The notes beneath the pieces are model-generated. The model saw only the letters and a program-made list of their open reading frames with translations, searched no databases and was not told the origin of the DNA. The translations under genes and the position numbers were made by a program. Of a DNA stretch of 64,000 nt, positions 55,067 through 64,000 are shown one piece after another. The DNA is from Crotalaria pallida (taxonomy: Eukaryota; Streptophyta; Magnoliopsida; Fabales; Fabaceae). Numbering within the stretch: the stretch's first letter is position 1; every line of letters begins with the position of its first letter. The stretch is from positions 159,597,501 to 159,661,500 of the forward strand of contig CM075651.1 of assembly GCA_037953625.1 (NCBI GenBank), given 5' to 3'.

Positions 55067-56052
55067 GGCCAATCAATTGCCATCATGGCCTACCATAAAA
55101 CTGCTGTAATAAAGGTCCATAAAACTTACAACGGCTATTTGAAAAAAAAAGTGGAAAATAAAAAGACTTTAGCTAGTGGCTTTCCAAAAAGATGACCCGT
55201 ACACCCGCACCATCCAAACGATGGCACGCGTGTGTATTGGACCTAACAAATCCACTACTATAACTCAATACCTTATTTGCAAGTGTATATAGAGAAGAAT
55301 GAAATATAAAGAGTCAACTTTTACAAAAATTGATCAATGTGGGACTAAAATTTATCATATAAATGCCATTAAATCCAACAATTAATACATTAAAAAAAAT
55401 ATTAGGAACTAAATTAGTACTTTACAAAAATTTAGATATACATGATTTTCTTTTGATTTTTTATCTGGATGTTATGCTTGACAATCAATCTCAGTTTTTC
55501 CCTAAAAAAAAAAAAAAAACAATCAATCTCAGTTAGTTGTGAGGCTTACTTATTGGCTTTGCTGAAGGGTCCAAATTAGTTTTATCCCAAAAAATAATCT
55601 CTGTTTTTAAAATATTCTTTTGCAAATATTTTTTATTTTGATTGTAGGTCCGATATATATATTAGAAAAATAACATATAAGTTTTAAAATTTTAATATTG
55701 GATAATTTTAAAATTTAAATTTTCAATATTTTAGTTTGATACAGTGACTTATAAATTGGTTTTTGACCCCAAATATTTTTTTTAAATAAATTTTTTGCTA
55801 GTATTTTTTTTGCAGCTTAACGTACTCCTTTTGATTTGAAATATGAGGAAAAAAAACTAATTTCACAAGTTAGTTAATTATATTTTATTTTATTAAATTT
55901 ATAAAAAAAATAGAAGTATTTTAAGAAATAGTATTAAGAATGAAACAAAAATTAAATAAAATAATTATTTTCTTAAAATATTTTAAAAAAATATCATGAT
56001 AAAATAAAAAACAATTAAAAAATTAATTAATATTTTCTAATACGTATTTTAA

Positions 56053-56091
<39 letters not shown>

Positions 56092-56230
56092 GGCAAATGC
56101 TAACAAGTGTTCTTAGTGCACTTGTTAATAAGTCAACTATAATAAAAGTTCATTAAAACTTACATTTTTTGCATTTTGGAAAGATAGAATAATATGTACT
56201 TATGATTTTTTTTTTATTGTAATAATTTTA
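55067..56230. other. P450 5'-flank-like block and decayed MITEs
   Basis: Positions 55445-55600 (GACAATCAATCTCAGTTAGT, TTTGCTGAAGGGTCCAAATT) match the flank at 40190-40260, so a P450 unit once lay to the left. Positions 55820-56060 are a decayed Stowaway-like MITE, and 56060-56082 is a TA microsatellite. No gene is seen. Confidence 0.45.
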
Positions 56231-56235
56231 ACAAG

Positions 56236-56800
56236 TGAACTTTTTTTTTTTGAATGGAAAATATGTAATTCATTCCATAACAGAAAATAGTACAAGTAGA
56301 TCCAACAGTACAATAACAAAGCACATATTTTCCATACAATAAAGATTGGTAAAAAAGACTAGATACTCAGCCATAACAGCAAACTCCCTGTGGATCAGGA
56401 TCATCATCAACATCCAGCTTCGAACTCTAACAAGAGATTCAACAACCTTTAATTTGTTTCCAAGATAACTATCTCATCAATGCCGGAAATAAGCACAGTT
56501 CGGCGACAAAGAATCTCAGATCTGAGGAGGTAGAGCCACTGGACAGAGGAGAATAAAGGGAAAAGCTGTCCCGAATATCAGTCTTCTGGTTATTGGAGAA
56601 GATAGGAAGGTCATGAGATCTGAACAAACAAAAAGTTTTCCCACACTCAAACACACAAAAAACAAAACTCAGATGAAACTGGGACAAGAAAAACCACACC
56701 ACTTGCACAAAGGCAAGATTTATTTATTTAACCCAGATATAACTGAAAGAGAAAAAACTCACACACCAATCCCATATCATCATCGTCATCATCATTAATT
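56236..56800 (-). mobile_element. Possible 3' end of a retroposed transcript (LINE-like)
   Basis: A T-run at 56240-56250 on the plus strand reads as a poly(A) tail on the minus strand, preceded by GAATTACATATTTTCCATTC. The upstream minus-strand sequence has mixed composition unlike its flanks. No reverse transcriptase or confirmed TSD was found, so this is tentative. Confidence 0.3.
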
Positions 56801-56859
56801 CATTATTATCCTAAATAACACATTTTTAAGAAATGCATTGAAGCGTAAATTTAGGGAAT

Positions 56860-57360
56860 GTAATACTCCCTTTGGTCCCATATATAGGGCACATTTTAGA
56901 AAGTTTTCTTGGTCCTAATTATAAGTTACTTTATATTTTCTATGCATTATTTATTGATTTTTCTCTTTTTTACCTTTATTAAATGATTTGACTATCTATG
57001 TGTTTTTTGTTGTTTATTAATGAGTGTGAATTTTTTAAAAAAAATTTGAGGGGTAAAATTGTAATGTTACAATATATTCTCATAGAATTCATAAAATCAA
57101 CCACTTTCTTTGGTATGTGTAATTCAGTTAAGTATGTCCTGTAATAAAGACTAAAGAGAGTAACATACTTTGGAGAGAGAGATAGAGGAAAGGGAGAGGG
57201 TCTGGGGGCGATATATATGATCACTTAGGATTGGAAGGTACGTAGTTTTTTTGTTGTCATCGTTGTTATTGTTGATCAACTTTTATAGTAATAGGAGTAA
57301 TAATACTTTTTTACTGGTTATTTTTTTGTAGAGGAGTGAAAAAAGAACATTGACCAAGGT
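56860..57360. other. Intergenic DNA with a decayed Stowaway end
   Basis: CTCCCTTTGGTCCCATATAT at about 56871 resembles a MITE left end. The 3' flank of pseudogene E starts at about 57350 (GACCAAGGTTTGTAAAACGG). Confidence 0.4.
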
Positions 57361-57874
57361 TTGTAAAACGGGGAATGGCTAAAATATTACAGTACATGCA
57401 TAACTATCAATAGATTATACTGTACTCAAAGAACGTATATATTGTTCACTTTGGTAATCTATGTGTAACTTAACGGTGAATCGGTGATGATGAATAATGG
57501 GAATAAGGTGGAGGCCATGTTTTCTTTTAACAATTATCCCAAATGCTTCAATCATGTCAAAGTCATCATGCTTAATTCCCATGAGGAAGCTTCCAATCAA
57601 AATAGTAGAGCAACTTTGCAAGTGGAAGCACCATGTTGGGTACGCGTACGTGGGCACATTCTTTTTCCATCACTAAATGGGATATCTTTAAAACGAGAGT
57701 CTCTGTAATCGACCATGATATTTAGAAATTTCTCAGGTTTAAAACTCTCATATTCATTCCAATGTTCATGATGATCTCTCCCAATAGCCCAAAGATTGAA
57801 TAATGCAATGGACTTAGCTCGAACCTCATATCCATTGATTTTGCATCTCCCTATTTACTTTTGAAACTAACAAT

Positions 57875-58820
57875 TAGGGGTGTAATGGTCTGGTCCGGTC
57901 CGGTCCGGTCTGTGAACCATATTACGGACCGGATTGCTCAATTTATTATGATCCGATCCGATCCCAATATTATTTATCCTCAAATACCGGACCGAACCGG
58001 ACCGTTAATGAATGGTCTGGTCCGATCTATTTTGCTTAATTAGTTAATTATTAATTTTTTTTTTAAAAAAAAAAAAACCAGATCTGATCAATAAAACAAG
58101 ATCTGCTTCTTCCACTTCTTCTTCGGGGCTGAAGCTTCTGTGCATAGTGAGAGCGTTGCTGAAGAAGATAAAGCGGAGGGTGATGGTTGGAGATAAGGTT
58201 CCGGTGGGTTCGATTGACTGGGTTGACCGGAGGAGAATGATCGAGAACGTGTTCTAGAGGAAGAACGAGATTCTTGATCCTCCTGTCGCTAACGTCGATC
58301 GCTTGCTCGTCATTTTCTCGCTCGATCAGCCCAAGCTGGAGCCGTTCACGCTGAAGCCGTTCTTGGTGGAGGCCGAGAGCACCGGGATCCTGATCAGCTC
58401 GCGCTTAATAAGATGGAGCTCGTCGATGATGAGGTTGTTCCGTTTTTCCGAATATTGATTATTACTACTGTTTCGTGGCTTTGTGTTTTGAATTTGTTTA
58501 ATGTTTTGATTACAAGATCGAGACATTGCAGCAACGCCTTGAGGCTTGAGCAATGATTTTGGGCTCCAAACACATGCAGCAACGCATTTTGGGCTGCCAA
58601 ACTTGATCCGTAGATTTTTTTTTTAAATAATTATTAAGCCTATCGGTTCGGTCCGGTCCCAACAGTCTAAAAATGTCTAGGACCATGGACCGGATCGTTT
58701 AAGTACGATCTGAATATATTTTGGGACCAGACCGGACCATAAGACCGGACCGAACTACATTTTTTGGTCCGATTTCTCGCGGTCTCGCGATCTCGGATCG
58801 GATCGCTTACGGTACCCCTA
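57875..58820. mobile_element. hAT-type element carrying an RsgA-like gene fragment
   Basis: The ends TAGGGGTGTAATGG and GTACCCCTA, subterminal CCGGTCCGGTCCGG / GGACCGGACC words at both sides, and a perfect 8-bp TSD CTAACAAT (57867-57874 and 58821-58828) define it. No transposase is present. It interrupts P450 pseudogene E. Confidence 0.85.
58147..58433 (+). pseudogene. Captured fragment of an RsgA/YjeQ-type GTPase gene
   Basis: The plus strand encodes VMVGDKVPVGSIDWVDRRRM then, after an in-frame TAG at 58255-58257, LDPPVANVDRLLVIFSLDQP and KLEPFTLKPFLVEAESTGI. A 1-2-nt frame change then leads to LALNKMELVDDE. This is the OB-fold to N-terminal GTPase region (with the NKxE guanine-binding motif) of the circularly permuted GTPase RsgA, in plants an organelle ribosome-assembly protein. 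The GAGGTTGTTCC after 58433 could be an exon end with intron following. It has a stop and a frameshift, so it is not functional. High GC content contrasts with its surroundings and supports capture from elsewhere. Confidence 0.75.
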
Positions 58821-58907
58821 CTAACAATGCATGGTGTACTTGGATGTAGCCTTAAGGTTTCCTAAATAACATACTTTAAGTATATAAATTGATGCAACTC
58901 TAACTTA

Positions 58908-58966
58908 GTCGAGGTGAATTAGTTGAGTCACCAAAAAAAAAAAGCACAGACACCACCTGCGAAAAA
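58908..58966 (+). mobile_element. Very short retroposed insertion with 22-bp TSD
   Basis: The P450 sequence AAATTGATGCAACTCTAACT(TA) is duplicated at 58886-58907 and 58967-58988. The 59-bp insert ends in an A-run, and its TAGTTGAGTCACC matches the tail region of the SINE at 41132-41308, so it is probably a 5'-truncated SINE. Confidence 0.75.
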
Positions 58967-59124
58967 AAATTGATGCAACTCTAACTTATCCATGTAATCC
59001 TTACTAGTATAAACCTTTTTTACCTCAATTTATGCCTCTTCTATCACCTTTGGTTTTTTCATCATTTTTGACATCCCTCATTTCACAACCTCAAAAGTTG
59101 TTTATCTTTTCAAGGTACAATAAA

Positions 59125-59406
59125 TACTCCTTCCGATTTAGAATAAAAGGAAGAAAAAAAAACTAAAATCATGTTTATTAAGAAATTTAATTGATTGTAT
59201 TTAATTTTTTTAAATTTATCAAAAATATAGCTATTTTAGGAAAGTATTATTGAAATGAAACAAAAATTAAATGATATAACAATTTTCTATGTACGTTTTA
59301 GGAAAGTAGCATTGAGAATAAAACAAAATTTAAGAATGTTAGTTACTTTTTCTTATATTTTAAACAAAAAAAATAATTTTTCTTATATTTCAAATCGGAT
59401 GGAGTA
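59125..59406. mobile_element. Stowaway-like MITE
   Basis: The ends TACTCCTTCCGATTTAGAAT and ATTTCAAATCGGATGGAGTA are inverted copies with TA termini. Confidence 0.75.
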
Positions 59407-59819
59407 TTTTAATTTTTTTTCTTCCAATTTTAACCTTCATTCAACCATTTATATCATTTCTCATTAATTATACTTTTCTTCTCTTTTTCATCTCTAAACT
59501 ATTATATGTTAATTAATGGACACACTTTATAATAAAAATTAAATATGAATAATTTGAATAAAATACATATAAAAGTTACAATATTCAATACATCCTATAT
59601 GTAAAACAACCGTAAACTAAAAAAATATAGAAGGGAGGAAATAATTGCTAAGATATCTTTTAGAAAGATTTGTTTCAACCTAAACGGTTTTACTTCACAT
59701 CTGATTTCAAAGTCTATGTGAAAAGTCTTTTAAAAAAAGTCTTTTTGAAAACTTAATGCTCTTTCTAAAGTTATTGCTTTTGGTTGCAGCAATGGTCTTT
59801 AAGAATGTGAGGTTGCCGA
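59407..59819. other. Intron-like remnant of P450 pseudogene E
   Basis: From about 59640, AGATATCTTTTAGAAAGATT and TTATTGCTTTTGGTTGCAGC match the gene F intron (63670-63825). No gene is seen. Confidence 0.5.
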
Positions 59820-60353
59820 TAGGGATGGCAAAAAAATTCACATCCGCAAATACTCGCTTGAAATCGATCCAATTTTGATGGAAAAAACTCGTTTTGATTG
59901 AGTTTGAAGGAATCCGAAACCGAAATCCGCTTTAAAAAAATGGGGGCGGAGTAGGTTTGATATTTTAAGTACACGACCCGCCCCCGCTCCCGAACCTGCT
60001 CAGATATAAAATTTAAATAATTTTCATCATAATTATAGTTAAATAATAAAGTCAAAGTGACATATTTAGCTAAAACCATAATTTCATTCTTAAGTTTTTA
60101 TATATTTTTAAAATTTGACGTTTATTATTATATATTATTTGAATTATAATGTATGTGATTTTTGTTTAATACAATAAAAATAATTTTAAAAATTAATTGA
60201 ATGGGTTACTCGCGAGTTTTCTTGAACTCGACGCGGATGAGTTTAGGTTTCACTTTTTTCATACACACTCTTCTTAAACTCGCACCCGCTCTTGATGGGT
60301 GTGGGATTGGTATTGTCAAAACCAGCTCCAAACCCGACCCATTGTCATGGCTA
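59820..60353. mobile_element. hAT-type MITE with 8-bp TSD
   Basis: The ends TAGGGATGGCAA and TTGTCATGGCTA are inverted. The TSD GTTGCCGA / GTTGCCAA (one mismatch) flanks it at 59812-59819 and 60354-60361. The gene F intron at about 63843-63852 (GGTTGCGAACAACACATATA) is the empty site. It belongs to the same family as 22386-23349. Confidence 0.85.
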
Positions 60354-60410
60354 GTTGCCAACAACACATATACATGGGATGATGTTAACTACTCCCTCCT
60401 ATTTAAAATG

Positions 60411-60865
60411 GGCTTATTTTTATTCCTGAATTTAGGTATTTTTTTAAAATTGTTTTTTGAATTTTTTCAATGCTTTAGATTCTTGAATTTTCAAATTTTT
60501 TAAATGGTCTTTTTGTTTTTCGTTACTTAAATGATGATATAACCGACGATATGTCATGCCACTTTCGTAACATCATGAGTGACGTGTTATGTAAAGTCTA
60601 GCGGCACCACATGAATTTTTATTTTAAAAGTTATTAAAAGACTCTTTTTTTAAAAAAATATAATTTTTAACTATTTTTAATGAATTTGAATTTTTTTTAT
60701 TTAAAAAATTCACGTGTCATCATCTGACACGTTACCTGTCGATATGACGAAAGTGACGTGACATGTCATCATCTGACACGTTACGTGTCGATGTGGCGAA
60801 AGTGACGTAACATGTCATCGGTCATATCATCACTTAAATAATGAAATGACCTGAGCAAATAAATT
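60411..60865. mobile_element. Mutator-type MITE, right end lost
   Basis: It starts GGCTTATTTTTATTCCTGAA. The interior (GATGATATAACCGACGATAT, and its complement at about 60810-60840) matches the 14107-14652 element. The terminal GCC end and TSD are missing. Confidence 0.6.
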
Positions 60866-60883
60866 TTTTTTGTTTAAAGATAG

Positions 60884-61161
60884 TATTCCCTCTAATCCAT
60901 AAAGATAATAAAAAATTGCAAATTTTTTTGTCACAAACTAAAGTTAAAATAATTAATGAAAAATTTAGAAATTGTAAACTTTCAATTGTAATTGGTTGAT
61001 CAATGCAAAATGTGTAATTAAATAAGTTGTTTAATAATTGATTGATGTGTAAAACAAATCATTAAATGCATATTTTCTTTCTTATCCAAAAAAAAAATGC
61101 ATGTCTTCTTAATTTTTTTTTATTTCCAATTTGTTACTATTATTGTGGGACGGAGGGAGTA
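60884..61161. mobile_element. Stowaway-like MITE (AAAGATAATAA family)
   Basis: The left end TATTCCCTCTAATCCATAAA and right end TGTGGGACGGAGGGAGTA pair, with TA termini. The same interior (GAAATTGTAAACTTT, AAATTTTTTTGTCA) recurs at 62104-62352. Confidence 0.65.
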
Positions 61162-61374
61162 ACTAATTTTCTTCAATTTTGTTTCATTCCTAATGCTATT
61201 TTCCTAAAAACATACTTAGAAAATTGTTATCTAATTTAATTTTTATTTTATTTCCAATACTATTTTCATAAAATACCTCTATTTTTGATAAATTTAAGAA
61301 AATTAAATATAATCAACTAAATTCCTAAATAAACATGATTTTAATTTTCCTTTTTATATTTCAAACCCGAGGGA
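61162..61374. mobile_element. Stowaway-like MITE, left end truncated
   Basis: The interior TTTTGTTTCATTCC and right end TATTTCAAACCCGAGGGAGT match the family at 61375-61658 in reverse orientation. Confidence 0.5.
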
Positions 61375-61658
61375 GTACTCTCTGGTTTGAAATATAAGAA
61401 AAATAACTAATTTCATACTTATTAAGGAAATTAGTTGATTATATTTAATTTTTTCAAATTTATAAAAAAAAGATATATTTTAAAAAAAGTATATCATTGG
61501 GAATGAAAAAATATTAAATAAAATAACAATTTTTTAGGGATATGTTTTAGGAAAATAACATTGAGAATAAAACTAAATTTAATAAAATTAATCACTTTTA
61601 CTTATATTTTAAATTAAAATAAGTGGGTTTTTTCTTATATTTCAAATCAAAGGGAGTA
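61375..61658. mobile_element. Stowaway-like MITE
   Basis: TACTCTCTGGTTTGAAATAT and the inverse TATTTCAAATCAAAGGGAGT bound the element, with TA termini. Confidence 0.7.
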
Positions 61659-62103
61659 TTCATTAAGGATCACAAAAATTAAAATTTGTCATTAAAAATA
61701 TAAACCTAATACTTTTTTATTTACTAAACATGTTATTTCTCATACAAAATTATCTTAAATGATACTCCATTCGATCTCTAATATAAGAAAAACAACATGT
61801 ACTTATCTTGGTTTCAAATATAAAAAAAAAAGTTAATTAACTTTCTACTCCCAATACAATTATTTTTAGAATATTCCGTGAAAATAGTGATTTCATTTCA
61901 TTTTTGTTTCATTTCCAATGCAATTTTCCTAAAGTAGCTATATTTTTTATGAATATGAGAAAATTAAATACATTTAACCAATTTTCTTAATAAGTGTGAT
62001 TTCAATTACTTTTTCTTACATTAAAGACAAGAGACAATATCTCAATGATACTTTTTAGTTACATTCCTTTTAAAAATATATCAATTTTTATAAACAAGTA
62101 TAT
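61659..62103. other. Decayed MITE-derived DNA
   Basis: TGATACTCCATTCGATCTCT at about 61758 starts a further degenerate copy of the same family. No gene is seen. Confidence 0.4.
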
Positions 62104-62352
62104 TACTCCCATCCCACAAGGATAATAAAATAAGATAAATTTTTTTGTCATAAACTAAAGTTAAAATAATAAATCAAAAGTTTAGAAATTGTAAACTTTA
62201 ATTTGAATTGTGATTGATTAATTAATGCAAAATATATTAAATTAAGTGTTAAATAAATTGGTTGATGATATATTTGACAAACCATTAAATACGTGTCTCC
62301 TTATTAATTTTTTGACTTTTCCAATTTATTACCATCCTTATAGGAGGGAATA
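62104..62352. mobile_element. Stowaway-like MITE (AAAGATAATAA family)
   Basis: The ends TACTCCCATCCCACAAGGAT and CATCCTTATAGGAGGGAATA pair. The interior is shared with 60884-61161. Confidence 0.65.
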
Positions 62353-62915
62353 CTTACTGGTGTGTGTTAAGGGATAATCAACCCTTACAAAAATAAAATA
62401 TTTTCAAAATCTTAATCTAATACATTAGTGAAGATTAGTACAAATAGTAAGGAATTTGTCTTTACTTAAAAAAGTGGTTGGAGATTGGATCACTAATCTT
62501 GTGAATGTTAAAGCCTTTGATCTTCAAAAGACAAAAAATTAATTTTTTTTTTAGGTTATGATATGTGTAACATGCATAATATATATTTTATAGTCTAATG
62601 AAAGCTCTTGATTTTCATGTGCTTTCTAAGTTTGTTTTTATTGATTTGTCTGAGAACATTTTACCTTGTGTAATTCATTTAAATCATCAATAAAATGGGC
62701 ACAGCCTTCAGCCTTGGCTTTCATTTAAAAAAAATAAAAATAATACATTGGAATAATACTTTTTTACATGTTATTTATTATAGAGAGGGGAGAAAGCACC
62801 TTGACCAAGGTTTGTAAAACGGGGAATGGCTAAAATATTACATGCATAACTATCATAGTCATTAGATTATACGGTACTGAAAGAACATATTGTTCACTTA
62901 GGTAATCTATATATG
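62353..62915 (-). other. 3' flank of gene F
   Basis: From about 62690, GGGCACAGCC, ACATGTTATT, and GACCAAGGTTTGTAAAAC match the 3' flanks of A, B and E. The transcript end was not located. Confidence 0.5.
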
Positions 62916-63530
62916 TTAAGTGTGATGATGAATAACGGGAATCAAGTGAAGGACATGTTTTCTTTTAACAGTTATCCCATATGCTTCAGTCATGTCAAAC
63001 TCTTCATGCTTAATTCCATAAGGAAGCTTCCAATCAAAATGGTAAAGCAATTGTGCAAGTGAGAGCTCCATGTTGGGTATGGCAAATGTAATACCTGGGC
63101 ATATTCTTCTTCCAACACCAAATGGGATATATTCAAAATGATTGCCTATGTAATCAAGTGAGCTATTAAAAAATCTCTCAGGTTTAAAACTCTCAGCCTC
63201 ATTCCAATACTCAGGATCTCTCCCAATAGCCCAAAGGTTGAATAAGACAGTAGACTTAGCTGGAATCTCATATCCATTGATTTTGCATCTCTCTCTATTT
63301 ACTTTTGGAATTGACAATGGTGCAGGTGGATGCAACCTTAGGGTTTCTTTGATAACAGACTTTAAGTATATTAATTGATGCAATTCTGACTCATCCACAT
63401 AACCCTTATTAGCATACACCTTTCTTACCTCAGTTTGTGCCTTTTTCATCACTTTTGGGTTCTTCATCATTTCTGACATCCCCCACTCCACAACCTCAAA
63501 CGTTGTTTCACCACCAGCACCGAACATATC
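62916..63530 (-). CDS. CYP71D-like cytochrome P450, gene F, exon 2 (exon 1 beyond window)
   Basis: The exon is 615 bp (204 codons plus TAA), with acceptor CTGCAG before GATATGTTC, the same length and phase as exon 2 of A and B. It keeps I-helix AGGETT, K-helix ETLR, PERF and the haem loop FGVGRRICPG with the Cys ligand. It differs from A and B at several positions, including FEVV after the I-helix core, PKVNRERC in place of PRETRETC, and ...VIHHHT at the end. No damage is visible in the exon. Intron sequence runs from 63531 to the right edge. Whether exon 1 exists cannot be seen. Confidence 0.85.
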   Translation of the reverse strand, partial: DMFGAGGETTFEVVEWGMSEMMKNPKVMKKAQTEVRKVYANKGYVDESELHQLIYLKSVIKETLRLHPPAPLSIPKVNRERCKINGYEIPAKSTVLFNLWAIGRDPEYWNEAESFKPERFFNSSLDYIGNHFEYIPFGVGRRICPGITFAIPNMELSLAQLLYHFDWKLPYGIKHEEFDMTEAYGITVKRKHVLHLIPVIHHHT

Positions 63531-64000
63531 CTGCAGATTGCAAGTGGGTTAATAAATAATTACTCAATTATCTAAACTTAGCTTGCGTGTCTATCATTCC
63601 ACGCATTTATATATAATAGTATAATCTCATACACCTAGTCATACAAGAAATTTAGAGAAGTTAATTAATTAATTGCGAAGATGTCTTTTTGAAAGATTTA
63701 TTTCAATCTAGACAGTTTTAATTCATGTCATCAATTGATTTCAAGTCTTCGTGACATGTCTTTAAAAAAAATCTTTGTGAAAAGTTAAAGCTCTTTCTGA
63801 AATTATTGCTTTTGGTTGCAGCAACGGGCTTTAAGAATTTTAGGTTGCGAACAACACATATATAGCATTTAAAGTAGGGTAGAATTAACATTTTGTTAAG
63901 GATTACAAAAATAAAAAAAAATTCATTAAAATTATAAATCTAACATTTTTTAGATTTACTAAACACATTATTTTTCATATAAAATTACCTTTTTTACTAT
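63531..64000 (-). other. Intron of gene F, partial
   Basis: AT-rich sequence upstream of the acceptor; its left part (TTAATTAATTAATTGCGAAG) matches the A, B and E introns. The donor site is not in the window. Confidence 0.6.

Larger units (their letters stand above)
57463..59103 (-). pseudogene. CYP71D-like P450 exon 2, pseudogene E
   Basis: Minus-strand sequence matches exon 2 of A, B and F from the C-terminal LHLIPIIHHH segment back towards the start of the exon, but with frameshifts and a deletion that removes most of the haem-binding loop (plus strand 57630-57670, GGGTACGCGTACGTGGGCAC). A 946-bp hAT-type insertion splits it at 57875, a 59-bp retroposed piece with a 22-bp TSD lies at 58908-58966, and the match stops at 59103 before the I-helix codons. 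The intron-like sequence to the right resembles that of gene F. No exon 1 was found. It is non-functional. Confidence 0.8.

Noticed and set aside
58326..58600. Minus-strand frames in the hAT-type element
   Set aside because: They are antisense to the RsgA-like fragment, whose plus-strand reading is the recognisable one.

Overview
The window looks like chromosomal DNA of a dicot plant, most likely a papilionoid legume. The basis is the CYP71D-type cytochrome P450 genes (A-type, one phase-0 intron, N-terminal anchor), the very AT-rich non-coding DNA, and the dense load of plant transposons: Stowaway and Mutator-derived MITEs, hAT, CACTA and Harbinger elements, tRNA-derived SINEs, a Ty1/copia element and two solo LTRs. 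Species cannot be fixed from the sequence alone.

Only two host gene families are seen. At the left edge (1-672, minus) is the N-terminal membrane domain of an ABCC (MRP-type) transporter, cut by the window edge. From about 22.3 kb to the right edge lies a tandem CYP71D-like cluster, all on the minus strand: a relic D (22.3-23.4 kb), intact two-exon genes A (29.16-31.67 kb) and B (43.81-45.94 kb), a truncated copy C (46.18-46.50 kb), an exon-2 pseudogene E (57.46-59.10 kb), and gene F, whose exon 2 is present (62.92-63.53 kb) and whose exon 1 lies beyond the window. Blocks of paralogous 5' flank recur to the right of D, A and C, so the duplication unit was gene plus promoter.

The rest is mostly nested insertions. 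From 1 to 22 kb there are MITEs and SINEs and a 3.6-kb solo LTR (9547-13160) with a 5-bp target-site duplication (TSD), inserted inside an older MITE. From 22 to 32 kb, relic D is split by a hAT-type MITE that itself holds a Mutator-type MITE; gene A carries a Mutator-type MITE in its intron and an LTR-like insertion at its start codon. From 32 to 39.4 kb a TIR element and a complete copia retrotransposon (34686-39436, TSD TGCAG, pol broken twice) separate gene A from its ancestral promoter. From 42.7 to 55 kb there are a TIR element with a gene-like fragment, a CACTA element (47925-51646), a SIRE-like solo LTR (52293-53972) and a Pack-MULE that carries a piece of a TMEM19/PGR-like gene. From 57.9 to 58.8 kb a hAT-type element carries a piece of an RsgA (YjeQ)-type GTPase gene.

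The most striking observations are these. Gene A's first seven codons, and probably its promoter, come from an LTR-like insertion that replaced exactly seven native codons in frame. Genes A and B share about 630 bp with no visible difference over exon 2 and the 3' side while exon 1 and the intron differ, as expected of gene conversion. Two different DNA transposon superfamilies have each captured a recognisable host gene fragment within 4 kb of each other.
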